DNA of 64,000 nt from Symmachiella macrocystis (GCF_007860075.1 NZ_SJPP01000001.1:4561490-4625489), one strand, 5' to 3'. Positions 8,295-17,275 are shown, numbered from the stretch's first letter. Translations and numbers: made by a program. The notes: generated by a model from the letters alone, not told the origin.

Positions 8295-9572
8295 TTAGTG
8301 GTCGTGCCCATGATCATGTCCGTGGTCGTGATCATGACTGTGGTCGTGACTATGCGAATGGTCATGCGCGTGATCTTGTTTGCCCGTCGCCGGCGAAGCG
8401 GGCGTCTGTGGTTGATACGCGCTTTCAGCTGCGCGATACACATCCCGCAGTGCCACCCCATTCTGTTCCGCGATTTTGGCACACGAATCAAATTCCGGCG
8501 TAAAGATCGCCGGTTCGCCATGCCGCCAGCCTATCTTTCCCCGGACCGTTCCCCAAATCGTGGTGACTTCATGCAGCTCGCGGGCACGCTTGGAACGTTC
8601 CAGTACATGATGCCGGATGCCAAACGTCCCGGTTTCAGCGAAGAGGATCGATTCCAGTGCGTCGCGGTCCGCCGGGCGGCAAATCACGCTCAACACGACT
8701 GCGGGGCGGTCTTTTTTCATTTGCACCGGCGTAGAATAGACATCCAACGCGCCGGCATCGAATAATTTTTGCTTGGTATAACCAATCACCTCACCGGAGA
8801 CGTCGTCCAGGTTCGTTTCCAAAATCGAAACGTAATCCACATCCGGCGTAGCGGTTGCCATGCCGACAAAGAGCCGCAACAGATTGGCCCGCTCGGGAAA
8901 ATCCTTGGTGCCGGCTCCGTAGCCCACGCTTTCGATTTGCATCTCCGGCAACGCACCGAAATGATCAACGACATTCGCGACAATCGCCGCCCCGGTGGGG
9001 GTGGTCAATTCCGCTTCGATCGGCACATCCACCAGCGGAATCCCTTTGAGCAACTCCGCCGTCCCCGGCGCGGGGACCGTACAGATTCCGTGGGCAATGC
9101 GAATTTGTCCGCGTCCGGTCGGCAGCGGACTGCTGACCACGCGATCCGCACCGAGCAGATCGAACCCAATCGCGGCGCCGACGATGTCGACGATCGAATC
9201 AATCGCGCCCACTTCGTGAAAGTGGACTTGTTCGACCGTTGCGCCATGCACTTTGGCCTCCGCAGCCGCCACATCGTGAAAAATACGTTTCGCCAACGCT
9301 CGTTGCGGCTCGGTGAGGGCCGATGCGTTATCGATCAACGTCACAATGTCCGACAGATGACGATGCGCGTGTTGTTCGGGATGCACGACGCGGACATGCT
9401 TGGCGCGAAAGTCGCCCTTCATCACCTCGTTGATTTCCAGTCGCACATCGGGCAAGTCCAACGAGGCGATTCCCGCGCGAATCGCCGCTTCATCCACACC
9501 AGCATCCAACAACGCACCGAGCGTCATATCGCCGCTAATCCCAGTCGAGCAATCCAAATACGCAACACGCAC
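8295..9572 (-). CDS. larC: LarC, nickel pincer cofactor biosynthesis (nickel insertion)
   Basis: 425 residues from GTG 9572. The N-terminal MRVAYLDCSTGISGDMTLGALLDAG is the LarC (formerly DUF111) opening, and HFHEVGAIDSIVDIVG and YVSILETNLDDVSGEVIGY are further family blocks. LarC inserts nickel into the pyridinium dithiocarboxylate mononucleotide in a CTP-dependent reaction to give the cofactor of lactate racemase and relatives. The last 25 or so residues are a tract of alternating His and Asp/Ser/Gly, plausibly a nickel store or sensor. No larB, larE or larA gene is present here, so the consuming enzyme lies elsewhere. The open frame on the other strand at 8769-9590 is a shadow. Confidence 0.95.
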   Translation of the reverse strand: MRVAYLDCSTGISGDMTLGALLDAGVDEAAIRAGIASLDLPDVRLEINEVMKGDFRAKHVRVVHPEQHAHRHLSDIVTLIDNASALTEPQRALAKRIFHDVAAAEAKVHGATVEQVHFHEVGAIDSIVDIVGAAIGFDLLGADRVVSSPLPTGRGQIRIAHGICTVPAPGTAELLKGIPLVDVPIEAELTTPTGAAIVANVVDHFGALPEMQIESVGYGAGTKDFPERANLLRLFVGMATATPDVDYVSILETNLDDVSGEVIGYTKQKLFDAGALDVYSTPVQMKKDRPAVVLSVICRPADRDALESILFAETGTFGIRHHVLERSKRARELHEVTTIWGTVRGKIGWRHGEPAIFTPEFDSCAKIAEQNGVALRDVYRAAESAYQPQTPASPATGKQDHAHDHSHSHDHSHDHDHGHDHGHDH

Positions 9573-9915
9573 GTTGATATCTTTCTCTAATGCACCGCAT
9601 CCGTTACTTAGGAACTGCGGACCTAAATACTACCAGGAACTCCCCGGCGCCGTAGCAACAACGCATCCTAACGCAACCACATACCATTGTGCTAGCAACG
9701 GCCCGGTCGGTTCGTTCTGAGATGCATAATTTGACCGATGGTTTGAGGCGTGAAGGGACAGGCTTGAGGGGATTTTGGGCTCCCTCTATTTAGGTAAGAC
9801 CGCCGTTGCTAAGCTGCGCGCTGAATTGACGACGTATGTCGTGGGCGGCAACAATGGTCGGCACGTTGCGCATGATTGCCAGCAAAACCCTCTAAGCTTA
9901 AAGCCCGCGTATCCC
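9573..9915. other. Intergenic, no clear feature
   Basis: Divergent gap between larC (minus) and the glycosyltransferase gene (plus). I see no convincing protein, hairpin or repeat. An in-frame extension of the glycosyltransferase from a TTG at 9775 is open through the right half, but its translation is not family-like. Promoters for both genes presumably lie here. Confidence 0.4.
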
Positions 9916-10590
9916 GTGCAAATTTCTGTCATTATCCCCACGCTCAACGAAGCTGCCAATATTGAGGCGGCGTTGCAATCGACGCAGGATGTCGGGGAGG
10001 TGCAGACGATCGTTGTCGATGGGGGCAGCAGTGACGACACGTTAGCGAAGTCGGCGGCCGCGGATATTGTACTCAGTGTCGATCCGGGGCGGGGGGGGCA
10101 GCAAAATGCCGGCGCTGCTGTGGCAACGGGGGAAATCTTGTTATTTTTGCATGCCGATTGCCGCTTGGAACCGGGATGCCTCGATGCGGCCCGTGCCGCG
10201 TGTGCGGCGCCGGATTGCGTGGGGGGATGTTTCCGCCAGCACGTCGATGCCGTCGGAGGGCAGTATCGTGCGTTGGAGTGGGGGAATGCGCTGCGGGTTC
10301 GCTTCCTGCGGTTGGCTTACGGCGACCAAGGAATTTTCGTCAAGGCCGACGTGTTTCGGCGGTTGGGAGGGTTTCCCCCATTGAAGCTGATGGAGGATTT
10401 GTTTTTGATGAAACAATTACGACTCGAAGGCCGGTTTGTGCTGCTTGAAGAAAAAGTCCATGTGTCCGCGCGGCGTTGGCAACAACGTGGCGTGGTGCGG
10501 CAGACTTTGACAAATTGGATGCTGGTCACTTTGGCGCAATGCGGCGTCGCCCCCGAACGCCTTGTGGCATTTTACGACAACCAGCGTTGA
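9916..10590 (+). CDS. Family 2 glycosyltransferase (TIGR04283-like)
   Basis: 224 residues from GTG 9916, chosen because the fold starts immediately (VQISVIIPTLNEAANIEAAL). The GT-A features follow: the VVDGGSSDDT donor-binding loop, the GRGGQQNAGAAVATGEILLF segment, HADCRL as the DxD-like metal site (HAD), and a C-terminal GDQGIFV...GGFPPLKLMEDLF block typical of the TIGR04283 group. It has no transmembrane helix and is shorter than processive GT2 enzymes. Donor and acceptor sugars are unknown; relatives often sit near arsenosugar or rSAM genes, none of which are here. The start codon is the least certain part. Confidence 0.85.
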   Translation: MQISVIIPTLNEAANIEAALQSTQDVGEVQTIVVDGGSSDDTLAKSAAADIVLSVDPGRGGQQNAGAAVATGEILLFLHADCRLEPGCLDAARAACAAPDCVGGCFRQHVDAVGGQYRALEWGNALRVRFLRLAYGDQGIFVKADVFRRLGGFPPLKLMEDLFLMKQLRLEGRFVLLEEKVHVSARRWQQRGVVRQTLTNWMLVTLAQCGVAPERLVAFYDNQR

Positions 10591-10739
10591 TTTCCAGATC
10601 GATCGACATTAACTTCGAGATTGACAAAAGCGTAGGAACTTTTTTTTCTACTGTTCGTGTCAATTGCTATTGTGTCGATGGCCGGTGATCCCTAAAAACA
10701 CGGCCAGATTGTTTGGCTCGACAATCCGCTCTTTGCGAG

Positions 10740-11522
10740 ATGGATCTGCGCCGCACTCCCCTCCTCAGAAAGTCGCTCATGGTCGGATACATTCGGAAAC
10801 TAGCCGTCGCAGTGAGTTCCGCACGCGCCAATCGAACAGCCCTGGTCAAAGTCCTTGCCGAGGAATTGGATCGCCTCGATCCGCGGGATTTTCTTCCCGA
10901 TGTGCAGTATGACTTTATCATCTTACGGATGAATATCCGTGGCTACGATGACAATCATCTGCACCAGTCCGGTTTGCCAAACATGGATGACCTCTTGCAC
11001 GTACTGGATCACTATGCCGGAATCGGCAGTAGCGCTCAGGTGCGGGCGTTTGACTTTATCGAATCCAGCGAACTGCGACGGATCATTAAACGCGACTATC
11101 GCGAACTTTCGCTGATCTTATTTCCGGCTGGAGCTTGGAAAAGCACCGTCGTTTTGGCCGGTAGTATTTTGGAAGCGATTCTGGTGGACCAATTGACGGC
11201 ATCGGATGAAGTGATCGAATTGGCAAAAGCCAGCTCCAAAGCCCCCAAGACCAAACGGATCGAAAAAGGGCAATGGACGATGTATCAGCTGATCAATGTT
11301 GCTGCGGACGTCGATATTCTGCCCAGGGACCGTGCCAATGCCATTGATGTCACGCTGCGTGAATACCGCAATATCATCCATTCCGATGTGGAGCTAAAAA
11401 AACAATACTCCTGCACCGAAGCCGAAGCCAGCTTGGCTAAAGGAGCATTGGATGCGGTCTGCAATTACCTCGACAAGCACGCACTTCACTTGCGTCAACC
11501 GCCCACTGAGCAGACGCCGTAG
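10740..11522 (+). CDS. Unknown protein with HEPN-like RX6H motif (DUF4145-like C-terminus)
   Basis: 260 residues from ATG 10740; ATG 10779 is an alternative. It is soluble and mostly helical. The first half (to about residue 120) has no recognised motif. The second half begins with a helix carrying AGSILEAILVDQL and includes REYRNIIH at 207-214, an R-x6-H spacing like the active-site motif of HEPN RNases, within a block reminiscent of DUF4145-type domains. HEPN proteins often serve as toxins or defence RNases, but many related domains are non-catalytic. No antitoxin, restriction gene or nucleotidyltransferase partner is adjacent. It is convergent with the membrane gene of the kinase cluster. 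Real gene likely; function unknown. Confidence 0.7.
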   Translation: MDLRRTPLLRKSLMVGYIRKLAVAVSSARANRTALVKVLAEELDRLDPRDFLPDVQYDFIILRMNIRGYDDNHLHQSGLPNMDDLLHVLDHYAGIGSSAQVRAFDFIESSELRRIIKRDYRELSLILFPAGAWKSTVVLAGSILEAILVDQLTASDEVIELAKASSKAPKTKRIEKGQWTMYQLINVAADVDILPRDRANAIDVTLREYRNIIHSDVELKKQYSCTEAEASLAKGALDAVCNYLDKHALHLRQPPTEQTP

Positions 11523-11580
11523 CGGTTGGACGAGGCACACTGAATGGGAGCTTTTGATGCGGATGTTGCCATGCTGATGT

Positions 11581-12897
11581 TTAGCTGACAAACATGCCAG
11601 TGACCAATGCGACAGCGGTAATCACTGAAAGTGATGCCAGTTTCAAACGGCCGCGGTAGGCCCCGTCGGTCATGCGATCTAATCGCAGATAGCCGGCGGT
11701 TGTTCCCAGCAATAACGTTAAGAGTCCCAAGCCGGCGCAGAGCGTCCAGAGACGGTTCTGCGTGGTCGCCGTTTTCCATTGCGGTAGCAGTCGTTGGCGA
11801 ATGCCGGGTGTCAAATTCACCTGAGCGAACCGCCGATAGACTTTGCCGCCACCATCAACGTCTTTCTCTAGCAGATGGACTTTGCCCATGGCGCGGCGAA
11901 CGATTTCATCGGGGATCGGCCAATTGTTTTGCACCGGGTAAGTCTCACCAAAGTAAGCGCGTATCTGCTGAGCCGCTTCTTCGTAGACCTCGTTTTGGGC
12001 AATGCTAATGGCACGGTCTGTATCCGAAGCATCGACCGCCGGACTGAAATTGCTGCTCACGACCACCACGCGGGTTTGGCCATCATTCTGCTGCGGAGCC
12101 TGTACCCAATCGGGCAAGTCTCCGGTTGTCGCATGGTGATCGACGTCCTCCAAAGTCAAAATGCCCACCGTGACGGTTTGCGATGCGAAATCCGGAAACG
12201 TCCAGCCCACAAGCTTATTCGCAATCATATACATTGGAATCGCCGCTATCACCAGGATGGGAACTACCCACGCGATCGATAGTAACTTCGAACCGACTGC
12301 CCCCCATTGCAACGTCCCTCCCTGTGCCGCTAGGTACACAGACGTCCCAATCATCCCCGACAAGACCAGCATGGCTACCACAGCTAAGGTTGCTAGAAAC
12401 ATCCAGTCGTGATTCCTTTGTATGTGATTCGTGCCTACATGAACCGATGTTGATGCCGAGTGATTTTGTGCAGCAGTGTTCGGTTGTGGTTCGAGCAGAG
12501 GCTGAACCTGTTCCGATGGAGGACTAGCCAATGATTCGGCATGTCTCTCGACCATGCGATGGGTATGCTCAATGCTCGCGTCCGCTGTGTATCGCAATTG
12601 CTCAGCATGTTCCTGGATCGCCCGGTGCTGTGCTTGGATTGCTTCGTGTTGTTGCAAAATGGCGCGCTGCTGCGATTCGTGTGCCATCTGCACATTCACA
12701 CCCTGACTTCGGTAAGAGACCAGCGACAAGAGGATAGTTCCCACCGCAATCGCTGGAAGTAACAACACCGCCGCAAGCAGCGTTTTGCCGATCCCAAACC
12801 TGCGAAACAATGCGCTAAGACCCCAGAGGCAGATCCCGCCGATGACCAACAGCACCAATAATGCACCGGGAAATAATATTGTTGTTTTAGGGCTCAT
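11581..12897 (-). CDS. Polytopic membrane protein of the kinase/FHA cluster
   Basis: 438 residues. Two membrane helices lie at about 8-30 and 40-62, followed by a Gln/His-rich coiled coil (about 72-125) and a polar linker. Two more helices (about 167-190 and 203-228) precede a soluble domain of about 150 residues beginning FPDFASQTVTVGILTLEDV, and two helices near the C-terminus (about 384-402 and 418-436) close the protein. I do not recognise the soluble domain. It starts one nt after the stop of the kinase gene upstream, so translation is almost certainly coupled. It is a good candidate for a substrate or signal-input partner of that kinase; this is inference from position. Confidence 0.8.
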   Translation of the reverse strand: MSPKTTILFPGALLVLLVIGGICLWGLSALFRRFGIGKTLLAAVLLLPAIAVGTILLSLVSYRSQGVNVQMAHESQQRAILQQHEAIQAQHRAIQEHAEQLRYTADASIEHTHRMVERHAESLASPPSEQVQPLLEPQPNTAAQNHSASTSVHVGTNHIQRNHDWMFLATLAVVAMLVLSGMIGTSVYLAAQGGTLQWGAVGSKLLSIAWVVPILVIAAIPMYMIANKLVGWTFPDFASQTVTVGILTLEDVDHHATTGDLPDWVQAPQQNDGQTRVVVVSSNFSPAVDASDTDRAISIAQNEVYEEAAQQIRAYFGETYPVQNNWPIPDEIVRRAMGKVHLLEKDVDGGGKVYRRFAQVNLTPGIRQRLLPQWKTATTQNRLWTLCAGLGLLTLLLGTTAGYLRLDRMTDGAYRGRLKLASLSVITAVALVTGMFVS

Positions 12898-12898
12898 C

Positions 12899-14956
12899 TT
12901 AGTTGTCCTCCATCATTGCCGGACGAACATTCGGTGGCGCCCAGGTCGCGGCGAGCTGCACGACGGCTGAGATCGCCACCGCCCACAAAGCTGCCCAACC
13001 GTGCGGGAATGCGAAGATGGTTGTAATCAGAAATCCCACCAATCCTGTCAGCAACAGCGAGCTAACGCGAAACCGTTTCGGCCGAAATGCATCGGCATGC
13101 CACCACCAACGACGGATGCCGAACAGGGCGGCGAAAAAGACCACATATCCCGCCAACGTCGGCTGGAACTTGACCCAGCGTGGGTTGGAGTAAGCAATCC
13201 CCGGTTGCGACTGAAGAATCGCTTCATTCTTGGTCAGTAACGGCTGATCGCCCACTTTGGTGAACATGGCATCGTCGGCGTCAACTTCATGCGTGATATT
13301 GGGCACATCAACCATCAAGGTCTGATCGAGACCATAGGCCAACACCCCGACGACAACCCCCGCACTGAGCAAGACCAACCGGCGGATCGTCGGTTCGGTG
13401 GCGGTCCCTTCCCACATCTTCGACGGCAACAACACCAACCACGAGGCGATAATGGTCATGAACCCAAATAGCCCTGCCCGTGCCGGATCCTGCAGGTCCG
13501 GCAACAGAAAGGTAATCACACCAACGATCGGCAGCGAGAAAATCACCGCCATGGTCATCGATTGCGCTGCGGAGGCCAAGCGGTCTCGCATATTCACCGG
13601 ACGAATCGTGAGCGGTGTGAGCGCCGACGATTTGTGACGCAGCCACGTCTTGCCTTTTTTCACCGGAACCACTTGTGGTGCCGGCTGCCGATGTGCGGCT
13701 GGCTGGATGACTGGCGGCACGTCCGCGACAGCTGGCCGTTGCTGTTCAGCTAGGTCGTCGAACAGGCTGTCCGCTTCTTTTCGTAACTTCTCCTGGCTCT
13801 CAGGAGATAGTTTCGCCGGCTTGTAGGGAATGAAAAACAACCAATACAGAAAATAACCGATACCGCCGACGATCCCGACCACCAACGATGACCGAAACAT
13901 GACGCCCGGACCCAATGCGGCCACCACGGCGACGACGGCGAGCAGGATCCAAAACATGCGGTGGTTCGATTCTCCACCATCTTTATCACTGCGATGCGGC
14001 TGTTTTTCACCGCGATATGCCTGCGTATGCCGTTCGTGGCTGGGACGTTTGGGGTCAGAATTTGGGGAACCGTTTTGGGGCGGAGCCGCTTGCTCCACCG
14101 GCGCCGCGGCTACGAAGGAATCCTCAGGAATTTCCGTTGCCTGTTTGACCGTGGCGCCGTTGTTCCCCAGGACCGCTTCTTTAACCAGCCGCGCGAATTG
14201 CGCGATGCTGTGCGTTCGTTGTTTGGGATCTTTCTCCAAAGCCCGCCCCAGAATCGGCCGTAGTTTTTCCGGCAATTTGCTGAGGTCCGGTTTTTCCGTG
14301 AGATGCTTCATGATGATCTCGCCGGTGCTCTCCCCGTCGAAGGGGACTGTGCCGGTGATCATCTCATAGACCATCACAGCTGTGCTGTAGACATCCAACT
14401 CATTGCCGTAACGTCCGTGGGCGACTTCCGGCGCCATATAGTGCACCGTTCCCACGCTTTCGGTATGTCCGCTCCGCCGGCTGGGAGTAATGTATTTGGA
14501 GAGCCCGATGTCGCCAATTTTAATCACGCCCGCGTCGATAAACAGGTTCGCCGGCTTGAGGTCGCGATGCACAACGCCGCGGTCGTGCAAATAGGCCGCA
14601 CCGGCCGAAATCCCATCCAGCCAATGCAGGACTTCCTGCATCGGCATGCCTTGCGGATGGTTGTCCAGCACCTGTTCCAACGTCTGCCCCGACATGAATT
14701 CCAGGATGACCCAATGGTCGCCGTCAGCGTCGGTTTTGATGTCAAAGATCGTCATCAGATTTGTATGCTTGAGATTCATGCATTGGCGAATCCCCCGCAA
14801 TTCAACATCCATGTTCCGCTGGAGCAGCTTCAAAGCGACCTCCTTCCCGGAGTCGCTCAGGGCGTAGTAGACCTCGCCGAAGCCGCCACGATCAATAGCG
14901 CGTTTGATCGTGTAACCGTCCAGCGGCTTCGATTCCGGCTGAAAGGTGAATTTCAT
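12899..14956 (-). CDS. Membrane-anchored Ser/Thr protein kinase (DIG variant)
   Basis: 685 residues from ATG 14956 (MKFTFQPESK); an upstream in-frame start at 15010 is less likely. The Hanks-type kinase domain covers about 14-272: glycine loop GGFGEV (24-29), invariant K43, HRD at 130-132 with N137, and APE at 175-177. The metal-binding DFG motif reads DIG (149-151), which keeps the essential Asp. A disordered linker with many Pro/His/Asp follows, then a double hydrophobic stretch (about 325-370) and, after a soluble stretch, several further helices near the C-terminus. The kinase domain is N-terminal and should be cytoplasmic. It lies downstream of the FHA and coiled-coil genes and one nt upstream of the membrane-protein gene. 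Confidence 0.95.
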   Translation of the reverse strand: MKFTFQPESKPLDGYTIKRAIDRGGFGEVYYALSDSGKEVALKLLQRNMDVELRGIRQCMNLKHTNLMTIFDIKTDADGDHWVILEFMSGQTLEQVLDNHPQGMPMQEVLHWLDGISAGAAYLHDRGVVHRDLKPANLFIDAGVIKIGDIGLSKYITPSRRSGHTESVGTVHYMAPEVAHGRYGNELDVYSTAVMVYEMITGTVPFDGESTGEIIMKHLTEKPDLSKLPEKLRPILGRALEKDPKQRTHSIAQFARLVKEAVLGNNGATVKQATEIPEDSFVAAAPVEQAAPPQNGSPNSDPKRPSHERHTQAYRGEKQPHRSDKDGGESNHRMFWILLAVVAVVAALGPGVMFRSSLVVGIVGGIGYFLYWLFFIPYKPAKLSPESQEKLRKEADSLFDDLAEQQRPAVADVPPVIQPAAHRQPAPQVVPVKKGKTWLRHKSSALTPLTIRPVNMRDRLASAAQSMTMAVIFSLPIVGVITFLLPDLQDPARAGLFGFMTIIASWLVLLPSKMWEGTATEPTIRRLVLLSAGVVVGVLAYGLDQTLMVDVPNITHEVDADDAMFTKVGDQPLLTKNEAILQSQPGIAYSNPRWVKFQPTLAGYVVFFAALFGIRRWWWHADAFRPKRFRVSSLLLTGLVGFLITTIFAFPHGWAALWAVAISAVVQLAATWAPPNVRPAMMEDN

Positions 14957-15076
14957 GGTTCTGCCGCCCTGTGGTTGGTGGGGTAATGTTTTGGCTAGGG
15001 TACCGGGCACGTCGTCGTCCCTATTTTATAGAAATCGGGGTGTTGTTCGGAATTCACATCGGGTTGGTTGCATGAT

Positions 15077-15352
15077 TCACGGCTGCGGAACTTTCTGTTC
15101 CTGACTCATTGCGTTTTTGAATTCCCGTATTTCCTGTGTTTGTTTTTCGATGGCCCGTGTTTGGTCTTCGCTGGTTTGATTTTGCTTTTCGATGACCGCC
15201 CGAAGGTTATTGATGTCCGTTCGCATGTTGCTAAGGTCATCGTTCATTTGTTGAATTCTGCCGCCGCCGCTAAAGATGAGCACAATCAGCCCAATCACAA
15301 TCAATGTTCCGCAACCCAGACTCACCGGCCCGGAACGGCGGTCATCCGCCAT
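15077..15352 (-). CDS. Small single-TM coiled-coil protein in kinase cluster
   Basis: 91 residues. After a short basic N-terminus (MADDRRSGP) comes one membrane helix at about 12-29, then a polar helical region of about 50 residues rich in Gln, Asn, Asp and Glu with heptad spacing (about 34-80), probably a coiled coil. There is no catalytic motif. It sits between the FHA gene (86 nt upstream) and the kinase gene (120 nt downstream) on the same strand. It may oligomerise or act as an adaptor, but no function can be read from the sequence. Confidence 0.75.
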   Translation of the reverse strand: MADDRRSGPVSLGCGTLIVIGLIVLIFSGGGRIQQMNDDLSNMRTDINNLRAVIEKQNQTSEDQTRAIEKQTQEIREFKNAMSQEQKVPQP

Positions 15353-15438
15353 GTTGTTCTCCTCAGTTCTCCACTATCAATGTATCCAGCTAATCAACTT
15401 TGATCTTGCTCACAATCCGGTTGTCGTCCACTAACTCT

Positions 15439-16104
15439 TCACTGCACCGCTTCCAACCGAAGCCGTCCATCGATGCTGGTGACGATCGATCCGTCTGTAA
15501 GCGGCATGCTCGATTTGGCGTGTTGGTTATCTACATAAATGTCTGATCGCGATTTACAACACAGTTGACCGCTACTGCGATGCAACAGGATGGTTTGATT
15601 CCAACCCGAGCAACGTATATGGCTATCCGCTCCCGGGCCTAATATGCACGTGTCCTCCATGAGCACAACCGCATCGACAGCGCGCGAGGGGCGGTGATCG
15701 CTGACAAAATCGAGCCGCGCCGTTCCACTGATAATCGTCGGCAATCGGAATCGTAGTTTGACGCTCTCTCCCAATTGAATTTCATTCCCATCCGCTAAAT
15801 TTGTTTGTTCGTGCACCGTCCGCCCGGCAACCGATACTGCTGCGGCAGCCTGCAGGTAATACCCTTCGCCGCTGCGAACGATTTCGGCATGTCGCCGCGA
15901 CAAATTCGCCAACAAGGCCACATCGGCCGCGGGAGGTCCAGACACCGGTCCTCCCAACGAAACCCGCTCGCCCAGGCACAACATAAACGCGCCGACGCGG
16001 TCAATCCACAGTATATAGCGCTCACCATCCATATCGGCACCACCCAAAGCCAACGCCGCTGTTGCGGGCGTCGCGGAGTTTCCTAAACCGAAGTTTCCTT
16101 GCAT
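15439..16104 (-). CDS. FHA-domain-like phosphothreonine-binding protein
   Basis: 221 residues from ATG 16104, with AGGA upstream; a GTG at 16110 is also possible. Residues about 28-125 match an FHA fold: a strand with ILWIDRVGAFML, then LSRRHAEIVRSGEGYYLQ, whose S-RRH element is the FHA core (SxxH), a loop V-AGRTVHEQTNLADGNEIQLGE, and strand VKLRFRLP. The second half (about 135-220) repeats similar elements (LGPGADSHIRC, LLHRSSGQLCC, YVDNQ, LTDGSIV), so it may be a second, divergent FHA domain. There is no membrane segment. FHA domains bind phosphothreonine, which fits the Ser/Thr kinase two genes downstream. It is the first gene of the cluster. Confidence 0.85.
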   Translation of the reverse strand: MQGNFGLGNSATPATAALALGGADMDGERYILWIDRVGAFMLCLGERVSLGGPVSGPPAADVALLANLSRRHAEIVRSGEGYYLQAAAAVSVAGRTVHEQTNLADGNEIQLGESVKLRFRLPTIISGTARLDFVSDHRPSRAVDAVVLMEDTCILGPGADSHIRCSGWNQTILLHRSSGQLCCKSRSDIYVDNQHAKSSMPLTDGSIVTSIDGRLRLEAVQ

Positions 16105-16224
16105 GACCACCGGTCCTACTCCGCTTGATTTTAACGCATTTCCCCGGTCAGGGGATCATTTTCATCAAAGGAAATTCGCCACATTCCCAAGAACCGTTCA
16201 GCAAGTTCCCGTCCAGAACTGCCA

Positions 16225-16297
16225 CTGGGAGGGCGAAGCTCCTGCTGAGCCGTGTATTCTTGCGAGGCTCACTGCTCAGCAGGGGCTTGACGCTCCA
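16225..16297. repeat. Palindromic dispersed repeat (GGGAGGGCGAAGCTCC family)
   Basis: Starts CTGGGAGGGCGAAGCTCCTG. Perfect 10-nt arms CCTGCTGAGC (16241-16250) and GCTCAGCAGG (16274-16283) form a hairpin. The first 27 nt (16225-16251) recur at 36467-36493 with a single mismatch. It lies in the 366-nt gap between the FHA gene and the coiled-coil gene, where no protein-coding frame is convincing. Confidence 0.75.
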
Positions 16298-16431
16298 AGC
16301 AGACTAAAATTTCCGCCACATCAAAAAAAGGGCAACCGGGCAGCCGGCCACCCGAGGATGTTTCTCATTTCCGCAAACCCGGCGAGCGCCGCGCGTGGCA
16401 AAATCGTTCAGCAAACTCCGAACGGCCCCAA

Positions 16432-16454
16432 CCCCCCAGCAAATTGCCGGGGGG
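16432..16454 (-). terminator. GC-rich hairpin downstream of the coiled-coil gene
   Basis: Six C (16432-16437) pair with six G (16449-16454) around an 11-nt loop, 18 nt past the stop of the minus-strand gene that ends at 16472. There is no T-run after it in the minus direction, so a role as intrinsic terminator is uncertain. Confidence 0.4.
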
Positions 16455-16471
16455 CGAGAGCCAGTTTAGAT

Positions 16472-17275
16472 TTAGGCATCCGTCTTAGCCGTCGCGTCGC
16501 CTGATTCATTCAGGTGGAAGTATTGATCGATCTGTTCGTTCAAGTCTTCCGGAACCATCGGACCGGTGTGCACCGGAATCATCGGTGTCAACCGTTCTTC
16601 GGCATCCAACATCTTGCCTTTGACATCCAGTTGCTTGTTCAAGTCGGCAATCAATTGCTTGGCTCGCGACAAGCGGGAGTCGTCGATGTTGCAGTCGCTA
16701 GCAGCTTCGGCAGCCTGCAGGGCTTGCAAGCGGGCATCCAAGTTCTCGATCTTGACTTGCAGATCGCGTTTGGAAGCCATCATGTTTTCCAATTTGCTGC
16801 GAGCCGAGATCACGACTTGCTCACGTGCCTTCAAAATCTTGCGATGACTTTCCAACGTCTGTTCGGCCAATTGGAACCGCTCAAAACGTCGCGCCAAGTC
16901 CTGCTTCATTTCCGCTTCCGAGTAGGTGCGGCCAACGTAGCGTACTTCTTCGCCGTTTTGCACATAACTCTTCAGTGCCAACATTTCTTGCTTTTGCTTG
17001 GCCAATTGGTCTTCATCTCGCATGATCTGAGCCGTGCGATGTTCGACATCGACTTCCGCTTCGGCGATTTGCCGCATCGTGTCACGAATGTCCGGAAGCA
17101 GATTGTTCACCAGATCCCGTGCCCGTTCGATTTCCAATTCCGGCGGAACTTCCGATCGGATCGAATCTTTGACCATCGTGGCCGAGGTCTTTACGTAACT
17201 GGCAGCGTCCCGGCCGAAGACGAATGTTCCGACCAGCGCCAAAGCGGCTGTACTCAAAATTGCTTTCTTAATCAT
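16472..17275 (-). CDS. Exported/membrane-anchored long coiled-coil protein
   Basis: 267 residues from ATG 17275, where GGGAG sits at a normal distance; the open frame extends upstream to 17464 without conserved sequence. A signal peptide or anchor (about 3-20) is followed by RDAASYVKTSATMVKDSIR and then long helices with heptad pattern from about residue 40 to 220. The C-terminus is acidic and polar. The arrangement recalls a planctomycete family of anchored coiled-coil proteins of unknown function with the same FGRDAASYV-like opening; it is not PspA by any specific motif. A structural or envelope role is inferred. It is a single gene, divergent from the small exported protein at 17588. Confidence 0.8.
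   Translation of the reverse strand: MIKKAILSTAALALVGTFVFGRDAASYVKTSATMVKDSIRSEVPPELEIERARDLVNNLLPDIRDTMRQIAEAEVDVEHRTAQIMRDEDQLAKQKQEMLALKSYVQNGEEVRYVGRTYSEAEMKQDLARRFERFQLAEQTLESHRKILKAREQVVISARSKLENMMASKRDLQVKIENLDARLQALQAAEAASDCNIDDSRLSRAKQLIADLNKQLDVKGKMLDAEERLTPMIPVHTGPMVPEDLNEQIDQYFHLNESGDATAKTDA

Noticed and set aside
7709-8503. Plus-strand frame of about 264 codons
   Set aside because: It overlaps tex, the coiled-coil gene and larC on the other strand and reads as Arg/Pro/His-rich shadow sequence.
8769-9590. Plus-strand frame of about 273 codons
   Set aside because: Antisense to larC, which has unmistakable family motifs.
10740-11522. Toxin-antitoxin pair
   Set aside because: The HEPN-like gene has no adjacent small partner gene on the same strand.
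13960-13980. tRNA-like T-loop string (GGTTCGATTC)
   Set aside because: It lies inside the kinase gene and no cloverleaf can be formed around it.
14303-14986. Plus-strand frame of about 227 codons
   Set aside because: Antisense to the Ser/Thr kinase domain, whose catalytic motifs are intact.
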